From Paenibacillus sonchi (lineage in GTDB: Bacteria; Bacillota; Bacilli; Paenibacillales; Paenibacillaceae), in assembly GCF_016772475.1 (NCBI RefSeq), contig NZ_CP068595.1, positions 496,001 to 560,000 on the forward strand: a DNA stretch of 64,000 nt, given 5' to 3'. The notes under the pieces were generated by a model. That model worked only from the letters and a program-made list of their open reading frames with translations, made no database searches and was not told the DNA's origin. The first letter of the stretch is position 1; each line of letters starts with the position of its first letter. A program made the position numbers and the translations under genes. Shown here piece by piece: positions 9,146 to 18,048 of the stretch.

Positions 9146-10584
9146 TGTTTCACCATATTCTCAGGCCTTTTTTGGGGCACTAATATATTTATTACTCTCT
9201 TTAGCTCTCCAGAAATTAAAAGTATTCCTAAGTAAATCAATCCTATAAGTGCAATTTTAAAAACCAAAGTAAATAAAGGGGTACCCGATAATCTGAAATT
9301 TCCGCTTGCAATATAAGTAATAAATGCTGAAATCACAGTCCATCTAATCACAACTATGAATTCTCTTAAACTCTGCTTTAGTACTACTTTTATCAGTACA
9401 TAGAAGGTTTGAAAAAAATTTATTATATAGGCAATGGTTATTCCAATACTAACATAAACTATTTCATTTTTTTGAATTCCAAAAACTATACCACTAATAA
9501 TTAATGTAGAAGATGCTAGACCTGAAAGAAATAAATACTTCGTATTTCCTGAAGCTTGAAATATCGAACCACTTGCTGACATTATCATTTGGAAGCCTAT
9601 TGACAAGGACATAATTTTGAAGGGAACAATACTTTCGTTCCATTGGGATCCGTACAAGACTGTAATAATTTCAGTTGCACAAGAAAAGCATACAATCGAA
9701 ATGAATCCTCCTAATAGAGCCAATACTCTTACAACTTTAAGAAATTGTTTATAAATCATACTATAATTATTCTGATAATCAGAAAGCACCGGGTGTAAAA
9801 CTGGTGTTACTGCATTAGTTAAGTACTGTACTGGCATCAATACCAATTTATATGCCATATTATAATAACCCAAAGCTGCTTCACCTATAGTTTTTCCAAT
9901 TAGAAAGCTATCAAGATTTCTGGCAAAATAATTTATCAGGTTAAATAACATTTGATATATTGAATATTCTTTAATTTTATTCAATGGTTTAGCATTAAAT
10001 TCCAACTTAAATTTAACTTTACTATAATACAAATTAATATTGAATAAGAGCATTGCGTAAAAAATCGACTGATAGACTATTGAAAAATAACCTACATTAG
10101 ACAATGCACTAATTATTGCTATTGCCCCACTTAACAATGTAGAAAAAATAGTTATCAATCCTATTAATTTGAATTTCTTTTCTTTCTGCAATACCGCTTG
10201 AGGTATAATATTCCATATACTAAACACAACAGAAAAAGTCAATAAGCGTCCTATCAAACGATAAACAGTATCATTATATATCAATACAATTAGCTCAGTA
10301 ATCCCTACAAAAAATATACCAAAAAGTAAACCTAGAATTATCATTATGAAAAAAATATTGGAAATATCTCGATCAGATAAATCCTTTTTTTGAATTATTG
10401 CTGCTCCTATGCCCATGTCTCCAATTACAAGAAAAAAGTTTGTGAACACTGTAAGTACTGCCACTATTCCAAAATCTTTTGGACTAAGCACTCGAGATAA
10501 GATCATGGTTACTACAAACATAATTATGATATATAAATACTTAGAGATAATTGTTACTATTATTCCATTTCGAAGTTTTCCCAC
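9142..10584 (-). CDS. Oligosaccharide flippase (Wzx-like, MOP superfamily)
   Basis: 480 aa, with about 12-14 hydrophobic helices and the N-terminal SKYLYIIIMFVVTMILSRVLSPKDFGIVAVLTVF pattern of Polysacc_synt flippases (key residues LSRVLSP and DFG), plus the central FARNLDSFLIGKTIGEAALGYYNMAYKL segment (key residues GEAALGYYN). It moves the undecaprenyl-linked repeat unit across the membrane. The start is a GTG at 10584, 4 bases after the stop of the upstream glycosyltransferase. It is followed by the overlapping polymerase gene. AT-rich. Confidence 0.88.
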   Translation of the reverse strand: MGKLRNGIIVTIISKYLYIIIMFVVTMILSRVLSPKDFGIVAVLTVFTNFFLVIGDMGIGAAIIQKKDLSDRDISNIFFIMIILGLLFGIFFVGITELIVLIYNDTVYRLIGRLLTFSVVFSIWNIIPQAVLQKEKKFKLIGLITIFSTLLSGAIAIISALSNVGYFSIVYQSIFYAMLLFNINLYYSKVKFKLEFNAKPLNKIKEYSIYQMLFNLINYFARNLDSFLIGKTIGEAALGYYNMAYKLVLMPVQYLTNAVTPVLHPVLSDYQNNYSMIYKQFLKVVRVLALLGGFISIVCFSCATEIITVLYGSQWNESIVPFKIMSLSIGFQMIMSASGSIFQASGNTKYLFLSGLASSTLIISGIVFGIQKNEIVYVSIGITIAYIINFFQTFYVLIKVVLKQSLREFIVVIRWTVISAFITYIASGNFRLSGTPLFTLVFKIALIGLIYLGILLISGELKRVINILVPQKRPENMVKQ

Positions 10585-10588
10585 AGTA

Positions 10589-11503
10589 TCAATTACCTTT
10601 CTCCCCAGGACTTAATCCCATCAAATTCAAAAAAACTTTTGCTGAATGCCGTTGATGTTTTATTTTAAATAGTTCTTTAGCAAACTCTTTTTTTACAACT
10701 TTATTAGTTGATTGATCCTCATAGTGCAATACTTGTACTATAGGTGAATATATTATTTTCATATTCTTTTTGTTGCAAAGATAGGTCAGAATATCTTCTT
10801 CAAAATACAAAAAAGTTTCCGAAAAAAAAGCCTCTTTTTCCCTAGACACGTACAAAGGTGAAAATACAACACAAGCCCCGTGAAGCACTACATTTTCTTG
10901 TTCGTATTTATACAAAAAATCACTATCATTCATACTTCTTGAATTCTTAAATTTCCTATATAATAGAAGTGTTTTTTTTCCAATTACTCCTTTCATCAGA
11001 TACTTCAATCTATTTCTAATTATTTTATTTTCGAAGTCATCCCAAACCTTCAAATACTCTCTCAGTTCTTTACTAGATAACGGTTTATCCCTTAAAGGGC
11101 TTTGATGAAGACTCCTACTTAATGAAAGAATGTCTGGCCCCATAATATAAAATTGCTTTTCGTTATATAATTGAATTATTTTCTCGACAAAAAAAGATTG
11201 CTTTATCAATGTATCATTATTAAGTATTACAATATAATTTGCCTGCAATTCCTCTTTGGCATAGCAATACCCTATATTATTGCCTTTTGCGTAGCCAATG
11301 TTATCCTTATTAATTATAGTGTGGATATTATCAAAAGCCTCAAAGCTTTTTTTAATAAATTCTCCCGAACCATCACCCGATCCATTATCAACAACAATAA
11401 TATGAACATCTTCTCGTAAGATATTATCGATCAATGAGTTAATGCAATCTGATGTGGCCTTTTCATCTTTATAATGCAATACTACAAAACATACCTTATC
11501 CAT
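10589..11503 (-). CDS. Glycosyltransferase family 2
   Basis: 304 aa with a GT-A fold: CFVVLHYKDEKATSDCI, IIVVDNGSGDGSGE, DNIGYAKGNNIGY, and the metal/nucleotide-binding LNNDTLI (DxD-like). A later DILTYLCNKKNMKIIY segment and LHYEDQST match GT2 enzymes that add sugars to lipid-linked repeat units. It acts in the cytoplasm at the membrane. Donor and acceptor cannot be told from sequence. It lies between another glycosyltransferase and wzx in the AT-rich cassette. Confidence 0.85.
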   Translation of the reverse strand: MDKVCFVVLHYKDEKATSDCINSLIDNILREDVHIIVVDNGSGDGSGEFIKKSFEAFDNIHTIINKDNIGYAKGNNIGYCYAKEELQANYIVILNNDTLIKQSFFVEKIIQLYNEKQFYIMGPDILSLSRSLHQSPLRDKPLSSKELREYLKVWDDFENKIIRNRLKYLMKGVIGKKTLLLYRKFKNSRSMNDSDFLYKYEQENVVLHGACVVFSPLYVSREKEAFFSETFLYFEEDILTYLCNKKNMKIIYSPIVQVLHYEDQSTNKVVKKEFAKELFKIKHQRHSAKVFLNLMGLSPGEKGN

Positions 11504-11527
11504 TTCAGTCTCCTATTGCCTCAAAGA

Positions 11528-12643
11528 TTATTTGAGTATCTTATCCATTTGTAAATCATATATTAGATTCTCACATGCATATTTAATCATCTCTTTTTTG
11601 TAATCTTCTGCTGATATTTCTTTAAACCAATTAATAATATTATTAAAATCAAATATATTTTCATCTTCCATTACCTTATATTGATATCTGAAATCCTTAG
11701 GAAAAGATTTATCAGGGTTTGCTATTACGAAAGGTAGCCCAAAAGCACAATATTCTTTATTTTTTATGGAGGTATCATATTTTGCATTTCTTCTATAATA
11801 ACCCAAGCCTCCTAGTGCTACATGATAATTGCTTACTTCCGACTGGATATCTTCAATATCACTATATTTTTTAAAAATCACATTTTTTTCAATATTCAAA
11901 TCAGAAGATAGTTTTCTTAGGTTATTGAGTTCCTTAGTCTCATTGCTAATGATATAAAAATAAATTTCTGTTTCTCCTTTATACGCAGCTATACTTCGCA
12001 AAGCTCTATCATAACCATGCCAGTAATTAACATGGGCTAGAGCCATAACATTAAATTCCTTTACTATTTTTTTTGGCTCTGCATTTGAATGTTTTATAGA
12101 AGATATATCTATCGCATTGTTAAACTCGACCATTTTACGATCTAATACACAGTCATTTTGTACGACTACTGGAATTCGATCTATGTACTTATAAATAAAC
12201 CTTTGAAAATAGAAATTTTCAGCAAAAGTAGCAATAGTACTTTTAATTCTATTGACTTTATCAAAGGGGTATGTAGGTATTTCATAAAATACTTCCCTAG
12301 AGTTATTTTCTTTAATTTTTTTAAAGATTGACGACCAACCTGTTATATCTAACCCAAGTCTTCTGAAATAAAATAATTTAAAATCGTACCTGCTTATTAA
12401 TTGATCTATATAAGAACATAACTCATATCTTGGTTTTAAAGTATATTTTGAGTAATTCTGAAGCTTGAATGTTTCTATTGTTTTCACTTCTCCATTAATG
12501 AAGCTACTAAACTCGCAACTTCCCTTCTCACAAATTATTAAAAGATAAGTATCATATCCAAAATTTCTTAGAGAGCTCATCTGCCCCAATATTTTATTCC
12601 TATAACTTTCAAAATCATAAACAATATAAATTGCACTTTTCAT
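11528..12643 (-). CDS. Glycosyltransferase, GT-B type (probable)
   Basis: 371 aa from the ATG at 12643, which has AGAGGG nine bases upstream; an ATG 18 bases further out overlaps that ribosome site and is less likely. The C-terminal half has MALAHVNYWHGYDRALRSI, then a SNETKELNNL segment, KKYSDIEDIQSEVS and an NKEYCAFGLPFVIAN pattern, as in GT4-like enzymes where this region binds the nucleotide sugar. The N-terminal half is divergent. The donor is unknown. It lies among glycosyltransferases in the cassette, so a repeat-unit assembly role is inferred. Confidence 0.7.
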   Translation of the reverse strand: MKSAIYIVYDFESYRNKILGQMSSLRNFGYDTYLLIICEKGSCEFSSFINGEVKTIETFKLQNYSKYTLKPRYELCSYIDQLISRYDFKLFYFRRLGLDITGWSSIFKKIKENNSREVFYEIPTYPFDKVNRIKSTIATFAENFYFQRFIYKYIDRIPVVVQNDCVLDRKMVEFNNAIDISSIKHSNAEPKKIVKEFNVMALAHVNYWHGYDRALRSIAAYKGETEIYFYIISNETKELNNLRKLSSDLNIEKNVIFKKYSDIEDIQSEVSNYHVALGGLGYYRRNAKYDTSIKNKEYCAFGLPFVIANPDKSFPKDFRYQYKVMEDENIFDFNNIINWFKEISAEDYKKEMIKYACENLIYDLQMDKILK

Positions 12644-12687
12644 TTTTATGTTCCCTCTCATAAGATTGATAGTAATATAGAAATGAA

Positions 12688-13620
12688 CTACATTCTTATC
12701 ATATTAGGAAAATAAATATCTTCTCCCTCTTTTTTGTTTTTATACCATTTCTCTGGTGCAATAACTATTTTTTCTTCATAATTTGATAAATAAGCACCAA
12801 ACCAAGAAAATGAGCTGTTAGAAATAATAAAATGTTTACATTTACTCATAATAGTTATTCCTTCATAGTCAGACACACCTTCAATATACGTTACTTCCTG
12901 ACCAAATGAAAAAAGATTTTTACATTTATTAATATCATCACTAAAAATATAAATTTTAATATTATTCACCCGTTTTTTTATGTAATCTATTCCCTCGTAA
13001 AAGTACCTCTCAGAAAAAACATTCAAATTACTATTTAAATAGTCTTCACCACATCTAATACTGACTGCAACACTGTTAACTGACATTACTTCCTCAACGA
13101 TATTTTGAGTTTTAGACAGGAAATCTTTTTTAACCACCAATTCGTTTAGCAGTACCTCTTTAACTGCTTCAAAATAGAAGGGGCTTTGAAAATAGCCATA
13201 TACAAATATATCTTTTTTACCCGAATACTTTGGAGTTGGGTAATAAAAAACATCAAAATTATAGAAATACCCCCCCTTCGCCATCAAATGAAATAGTAGA
13301 GTTCCCATTTTATTTTTCCGTGTAATTTTTTTGATCATAAACTGTACAATATGATAAATTCTCCTAGTTAACCCATACCTATATCTATCATTACGAGTGA
13401 CCATTGCCTCACTAAAAATATTGACTCTATCATTCAGTTGAAATTTGTTTAATGAAAATTCTCTTACTTTATAATTTTGATATCCTCTCAAATCCAAATA
13501 AATATCAGCATTGTATAATTCTTGTAAGTATCTTGCATACGCATATTGGAATAATTGATTTCCCAGTCCACCCATAACTCGGATTATTATCTTCTTTTTT
13601 TTACTCATAGACCCTATCAT
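12688..13620 (-). CDS. Glycosyltransferase family 11 (alpha-1,2-fucosyltransferase-like)
   Basis: 310 aa. RVMGGLGNQLFQYAYARYL at the N-terminus and VAVSIRCGEDYL, followed near the C-terminus by FIISNSSFSWFGAYLS, are the three GT11 motifs. Known members transfer fucose, and some transfer galactose, through an alpha-1,2 bond. No GDP-fucose synthesis gene (gmd, fcl) is in the window, so the donor is open. ATG at 13620 with AGGTG eight bases upstream. It is 7 bases downstream of the preceding glycosyltransferase gene. Confidence 0.85.
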   Translation of the reverse strand: MIGSMSKKKKIIIRVMGGLGNQLFQYAYARYLQELYNADIYLDLRGYQNYKVREFSLNKFQLNDRVNIFSEAMVTRNDRYRYGLTRRIYHIVQFMIKKITRKNKMGTLLFHLMAKGGYFYNFDVFYYPTPKYSGKKDIFVYGYFQSPFYFEAVKEVLLNELVVKKDFLSKTQNIVEEVMSVNSVAVSIRCGEDYLNSNLNVFSERYFYEGIDYIKKRVNNIKIYIFSDDINKCKNLFSFGQEVTYIEGVSDYEGITIMSKCKHFIISNSSFSWFGAYLSNYEEKIVIAPEKWYKNKKEGEDIYFPNMIRM

Positions 13621-13627
13621 TTCATCA

Positions 13628-14500
13628 TCACCTAATTGAATTATACTTATTCATTCTTCCCTGTGTATAATCCTGATATGCTTTATTTATAATTTTGATT
13701 TTTGGACCTTTATTTTTATCAAAAAATATAATAAAAATAATCTGTTTTAAGCTTCCCAGGAACCTAAAAGAAAACCTTCTTAATCCTTTTAGATATTTAT
13801 CTGAGTAATAAAGTCTATTTCTGAAAATATAATAGTTCCTCAATGCATTATGTTCCGAATATTGAAACCCAAATAGATTTCTAGTACCTTCCCCTAAACT
13901 TTGATTCAAGTAGGAATTATTCAAAACAACTATCTTTAAGCCTAATGAGTTCAACTGCATGCAGTAATCATAATCTAATCTGTCAATAAAGTAGTTTTCA
14001 TCAAACCCTGAAGTATAAGAGTATGATTTAAGATTAATTGCGCTACCTGAGGTAATAACCCATTTAACGTTATTAGACAAGTTAGTGCCTAAACTTGCCA
14101 TGGAATTTGTTTTTGATTTGTTAGATTTCCAATTTAAGAATATTATCTTGGGCGCTACAATTCCAACATCCGTTAAATCATTATTCGAAATAAATTCCAT
14201 TAAAATATTTAAACTCGAATTTTCAAAAACACTGTCTTGATCCATGGTGATGATATAATCAAATCCATCTTTAATTGCGTTATTGCATAAATCGTTTAAT
14301 GCTTTTGCCATTCCCATATTGCTTTTCTGAGGCATATAATGATAGAATTTTTCATTTGAAAATGCCTCCGCAATTTTTGAATCTGGCTCCTCTGTATTAT
14401 CATATATATATATTTTGCTAATAAACTTTGAATACAATAGTATATTGTTTATATTTTCTTGGCTGGGATAATACAAAACCACTCCCAAACATAGCTCCAT
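13628..14500 (-). CDS. Glycosyltransferase family 2 (rhamnosyltransferase-like)
   Basis: 290 aa. The N-terminus LGVVLYYPSQENINNILLYS, IYIYDNTEE, KSNMGMAKALNDLC and the TMDQDSVFE motif (DxD) resemble RfbF/WbbL-type rhamnosyltransferases; the middle has SGSAINLKSYSYTSGFDENYFIDRLDYDYC (key residues GFDE, DRLDYDY), the acceptor-side pattern of that group. A rhamnosyl role fits with rfbA-C downstream but is inference. It lies in the AT-rich cassette. Confidence 0.82.
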   Translation of the reverse strand: MELCLGVVLYYPSQENINNILLYSKFISKIYIYDNTEEPDSKIAEAFSNEKFYHYMPQKSNMGMAKALNDLCNNAIKDGFDYIITMDQDSVFENSSLNILMEFISNNDLTDVGIVAPKIIFLNWKSNKSKTNSMASLGTNLSNNVKWVITSGSAINLKSYSYTSGFDENYFIDRLDYDYCMQLNSLGLKIVVLNNSYLNQSLGEGTRNLFGFQYSEHNALRNYYIFRNRLYYSDKYLKGLRRFSFRFLGSLKQIIFIIFFDKNKGPKIKIINKAYQDYTQGRMNKYNSIR

Positions 14501-14558
14501 CTATTATCCCCTCACATTCATCCAAAAACAGGATAAAATTATCAAAATACCAAAGATA

Positions 14559-15391
14559 TTATTTCCCCTGAGCACCAGTTCTTAAAAACACCTTGTAAAT
14601 TTTCATTCTAATACTATTTGGTAACACAGCTAGCGTCCCTTGAGCTAAAGCTGACATAAAAAAGTCTAAAAGTGAATAAAAACCTATTTTTCTAAGATGC
14701 CACTTAAAGAGAATAATGCATTTAAAATACGAAACTCCCCCTCGTCTCTTATACATATTTCTATTAGCACGCATATAAAGTAAAGGTTCCTCAATATTGG
14801 CGCTTACCGCTCCATTCATAAGAACTCTTGCCCATAGATAGTAATCTTCAAATAGCTCAAAATGCTTATATCCCCCAGCTTGTAAGACTACTGATTTTTT
14901 GTACATTACAGCAGGATGGTTAAAGGGATTTCTTTTTTTGCAAACTTAAGAATTGATTCATGTGTTAATGGAAGTCTTTTTATTGATTTGACTTTATCAA
15001 TATTAACCTCAAATTCCATGATTGATGAACTCACTATTGAGAGTAATTCGTTTTCTTCAAACATTTTTATTTGTTTCTCACATCGATCTTTCTTAGAAAC
15101 ATCATCCGTATCCATACGAGCTATAAGTTCATTTTTACAATAATTCATTCCTATATTTAAAGCTTCGCCCAGTCCCTTATTTTCCCTTAACGGTATAGTT
15201 TTTAAGCAAGGCTCATTAGCAAACTCATTCAAAACCTGCTCAAGTGATGGTGTTAAAGTACCATCTTTAACTATAATTATTTCGTCCGGCTTAAGAGTCT
15301 GCTGCAGCATGCTTTCTATACTTTCACGCAAATAATTGGGATCTTCTTTATAATATAAAGACATTAATACAGAATACTTTGTATTTTTCAT
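14559..15391 (-). CDS. Glycosyltransferase family 2, frame broken at 14933-14939
   Basis: The first reading frame (15391 down to about 14906) gives YSVLMSLYYKEDPNYLRESI, LREN KGLGEALNIGM and the ARMDTDDVS DxD region, then ends early; the second frame continues with YKKSVVLQAGGYKHFELFEDYYLW. One extra A in a run of seven joins them as FAKKRNPFNHPAVMYKK, which is the normal GT2 sequence at this point, giving about 277 aa (AmsE-like). The zero-frame run reads GCA AAA AAA GAA, so A-AAA-AAA-G could also allow -1 ribosomal slippage, but a missing base is simpler. Confidence 0.85.
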
Positions 15392-15408
15392 AGCACGTAC
15401 TCCAATTA

Positions 15409-16260
15409 TTAGTTACTTTTATTAATTGAACTTTCAAACTCCTCAACGTCAACCATGTAATCTCCTGTCAACTCATAATCATAAACTAATGAACCAAATA
15501 GTTTTCTAAGGATTCCGAATTCAGGAATAAAAATTAAAATATTAGCTAAAACCCTCGAAAATCTTACTTGTTTATGATTATTTGATGCGATATGCTTAAC
15601 AAGCACTTGAATATCAACATATTCCTTATTTTGGGGATGGAAGACACCAGCTTCTTTTCTATCTACTATTCCCCTAATAAATTCACATAAATTATCTATA
15701 TAAAGCATACTTCTTTTATTATTAAGTTCAGGAAATAGCGGAGACCAAAGCACTAATTTTTTTAATTTGGAGTAATTTCCAGGACAATTTGGTCCATAAA
15801 TAATAGGAGGCCTAATGACTGTTACCCTAAAATTCTTCTCTTCCATTTTTCTAATTTCATTCTCAGCTTGAAACTTTGATTTTCCATATAAAGTATTTGG
15901 TTTCTCTACAGTTTCTTTATCAATTACCATCACATTTTTGGTGCTTCCCTCCATTCCAAAAACTGCCATTGTACTCAGGAATACAAATTGGCTAACCCCC
16001 TCTTTTTTTGCTTTTTTAGAAAGTTCAACTGTCAAATCCCTGTTAACCTTGTAATATGTTTCGCTCATTTCTTGCTTTTCTTTTTTATGCACTAGTGCTG
16101 CCGTATGAAATAGAACATCATAATCAGAAAACTTATGTTTCTTCCATTCATCGTCTCTAACAGATATAAAATCCACTTTATATTCTTTTGGCCACTGTTT
16201 TAACCAAGCTGCAAATTTCTTGCCTATATAACCATTTTCACCTGTTACAAGTATTTTCAT
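15409..16260 (-). CDS. NAD-dependent epimerase/dehydratase (nucleotide-sugar)
   Basis: 283 aa, extended SDR family. It has ILVTGENGYIGKK (NAD site), LFHTAALVHKKEK, FVFLSTMAVFG, then the catalytic Tyr and Lys as NTLYGKSKFQAE, and RPPIIYGPNCPGN. The start is the ATG at 16260 with GGAG seven bases upstream. The gene directly follows the initiating sugar transferase; in other bacteria such pairs, together with a PglF/WbpM-type dehydratase as found here, make and use UDP-QuiNAc or UDP-FucNAc. That specificity is only a suggestion; UDP-hexose 4-epimerase activity is the alternative. Confidence 0.8.
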   Translation of the reverse strand: MKILVTGENGYIGKKFAAWLKQWPKEYKVDFISVRDDEWKKHKFSDYDVLFHTAALVHKKEKQEMSETYYKVNRDLTVELSKKAKKEGVSQFVFLSTMAVFGMEGSTKNVMVIDKETVEKPNTLYGKSKFQAENEIRKMEEKNFRVTVIRPPIIYGPNCPGNYSKLKKLVLWSPLFPELNNKRSMLYIDNLCEFIRGIVDRKEAGVFHPQNKEYVDIQVLVKHIASNNHKQVRFSRVLANILIFIPEFGILRKLFGSLVYDYELTGDYMVDVEEFESSINKSN

Positions 16261-16291
16261 ATAGGATCTCCGAATCATTGAATCTATTTAT

Positions 16292-16897
16292 TTATAATGT
16301 TCTAGATTGCTTGTTACCTTCGATAATCCCCTCTCTCTTAACAACATTGTATACCGTCTTAAAAAAAACTTGAAAATCAAAAGTTAAAGATAAAAGATTT
16401 AGATATTCACCATCAAACTTAGCCTTCTCTTCAATAGGCAGTTCATCTCTGCCATTGATTTGCGCCCAACCAGTTAGCCCAGGTTTTATATTATTTGCTT
16501 TGTATTTATCACGCTCAGCAATCAAATCATATTGATTCCAAAGCGCAGGTCGCGGACCAATAATACTCATTTCACCTTTAAGTATATTTATAATCTGTGG
16601 AAGTTCATCCAAACTTGTCTTCCGAAGAAATTTGCCAACTTTAGTGATAAAAAAATCTGGATCTTGTAATAGATGCGTCGGCATATCACTTGGTGTATCC
16701 GTACGCATGGTCCTAAACTTCAAAATATAAAATTCACTCTTGTTCTTCCCTAGCCGCTTTTGTTTGAATAGTACTGGCCCTTTTGAGGTGAGCTTGATTA
16801 CCACTGCGATAATCAAGAAAAAAGGCCATAACAGGAGTATTCCGATTAGAGCCATCATAACATCTAAAATTTGTTTTATTACAATATAAGGTCTCAT
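16292..16897 (-). CDS. Initiating sugar-phosphate transferase (WbaP/EpsL type)
   Basis: 201 aa: one N-terminal membrane segment (residues about 12-35), then the conserved catalytic domain with GPVLFKQKRLGKN, FYILKFRTMR, RKTSLDELPQIINILKGEMS and IGPRPALW, and PGLTGWAQINGRD. It moves a sugar-1-phosphate from UDP-sugar to undecaprenyl phosphate and so starts each repeat unit. The length fits the small monotopic phosphoglycosyl transferases. It marks the edge of the AT-rich cassette. A region of about 100 bases with a weak stem (16933-16964) separates it from the upstream stalk gene. Confidence 0.92.
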   Translation of the reverse strand: MRPYIVIKQILDVMMALIGILLLWPFFLIIAVVIKLTSKGPVLFKQKRLGKNKSEFYILKFRTMRTDTPSDMPTHLLQDPDFFITKVGKFLRKTSLDELPQIINILKGEMSIIGPRPALWNQYDLIAERDKYKANNIKPGLTGWAQINGRDELPIEEKAKFDGEYLNLLSLTFDFQVFFKTVYNVVKREGIIEGNKQSRTL

Positions 16898-16998
16898 TTG
16901 TTCACCTAATCCTTAAGAACTCTTTACTATGCAATCCCATCCCTTACCAAGTGAAGAGATGGGATATTCAGTAATTGATCAAAAGTAACTCTTGCAAC

Positions 16999-18048
16999 TT
17001 ATCCCCCAAGCTTCGACAATCCCTGCTGCACAGACGCATTAAATGCTTTTCTATACTCAGCAATGATCGCTGTGCTATAGCCATTATTGTTTAGTTTTTG
17101 TTCAGCTTCAGCAACTATACTATTAAAGCTGGATGTGAATGAGGCGAGTTGTTCCTTACCTTTGGCAATTAGTGCATTCCTTGTGGCTTCGTCTGTTGCT
17201 GCCAAATATTCAAAAGCAAGACCGCCGAGTGAGGATTGGGCTTCGGATTTCAATGCATTCAACTTGTCTTCAGTTTCACTAGTAATAGCCTCATAAGATA
17301 CCTTACCATTGGAAGATCCACCGCCTGTGGCTCCTCCCGCAGCACCGGGTGCAGCCGAAGCAGCTGGTGTGGATGTCGCATTTGGCTTAGAGGTAGCTGT
17401 AGGATTCGCTGTTGCTCCTGGAGCAGAGACATTGCCTTGGCCTGTTCCATTAGCACTCCCATCCGATTGCTTTTGATAAGTTTTGGAAGCAGCTGTAATC
17501 GTCTTATTTTTCTGATCCCAGCTAATGGAATTCCCTACAGATTCCGATAAAAAACGAAGGGGGACATATAACGATCCATTCAGTAAATAGCTGCCTTGAC
17601 CGGAAGGAACAGCCTTAGTGGAACCACTAAAAACGTAGCTGGCTTTTACTTTACTGAGTACGATGTTTTTGCTCGCAGTAGCTGCGCCACTCCCGTTTCC
17701 GGCATTCATTAAGTACTCCTTGATCACTACCAATTCTGAACTGCTCGGATCAGCCACTGTAACTTTTACATTCTTGGCGTCCCAGCTCACACTCTTCTGC
17801 AAGGCGTAGGACATGAAACGCAGGGGTACATAAGTAGTATTGTTATACATAAATACATATTGCCCAGCAGGCGGCTGCAGGGTCACTCCGTCAAAGACCA
17901 TCTTCACTTCCATAGTGGGAACTTTGATCGAATCAGTAACTGTAGATGCTGATGCAGACAATGGAGCGGATGCAGTTAGTGGAGCTATCCCAATCAACAT
18001 CAGCAGCATCAATGCTACTGCTGGAAATTTCGCTTTAGACATCATCAT
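16999..18048 (-). CDS. Secreted stalk-domain (copper amine oxidase N-terminal-like) protein
   Basis: 349 aa with a signal peptide (KFPAVALMLLMLIGIAPLTASA). Two stalk-type repeats follow: YMYNNTTYVPLRFMS-like (NNTTYVPLRFMSYAL, SWDAKNVKVTV) and LNGSLYVPLRFLSESVGNSISWDQKN. Then comes a Gly/Ala/Thr/Pro-rich linker and a C-terminal alpha-helical domain of about 100 residues with no recognised family. Its ATG overlaps the upstream stop by 4 bases, so it is coupled to the membrane protein at 18045-18755. Its place inside the export operon suggests a role on the outside of the cell in polymer handling; function unknown. Confidence 0.75.
   Translation of the reverse strand: MMMSKAKFPAVALMLLMLIGIAPLTASAPLSASASTVTDSIKVPTMEVKMVFDGVTLQPPAGQYVFMYNNTTYVPLRFMSYALQKSVSWDAKNVKVTVADPSSSELVVIKEYLMNAGNGSGAATASKNIVLSKVKASYVFSGSTKAVPSGQGSYLLNGSLYVPLRFLSESVGNSISWDQKNKTITAASKTYQKQSDGSANGTGQGNVSAPGATANPTATSKPNATSTPAASAAPGAAGGATGGGSSNGKVSYEAITSETEDKLNALKSEAQSSLGGLAFEYLAATDEATRNALIAKGKEQLASFTSSFNSIVAEAEQKLNNNGYSTAIIAEYRKAFNASVQQGLSKLGG

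Noticed and set aside
16933..16964. Terminator between the stalk and initiating transferase genes
   Set aside because: There is a short ATCCCATC/GATGGGAT stem but no T run on the minus strand and a wide loop; too weak to call.
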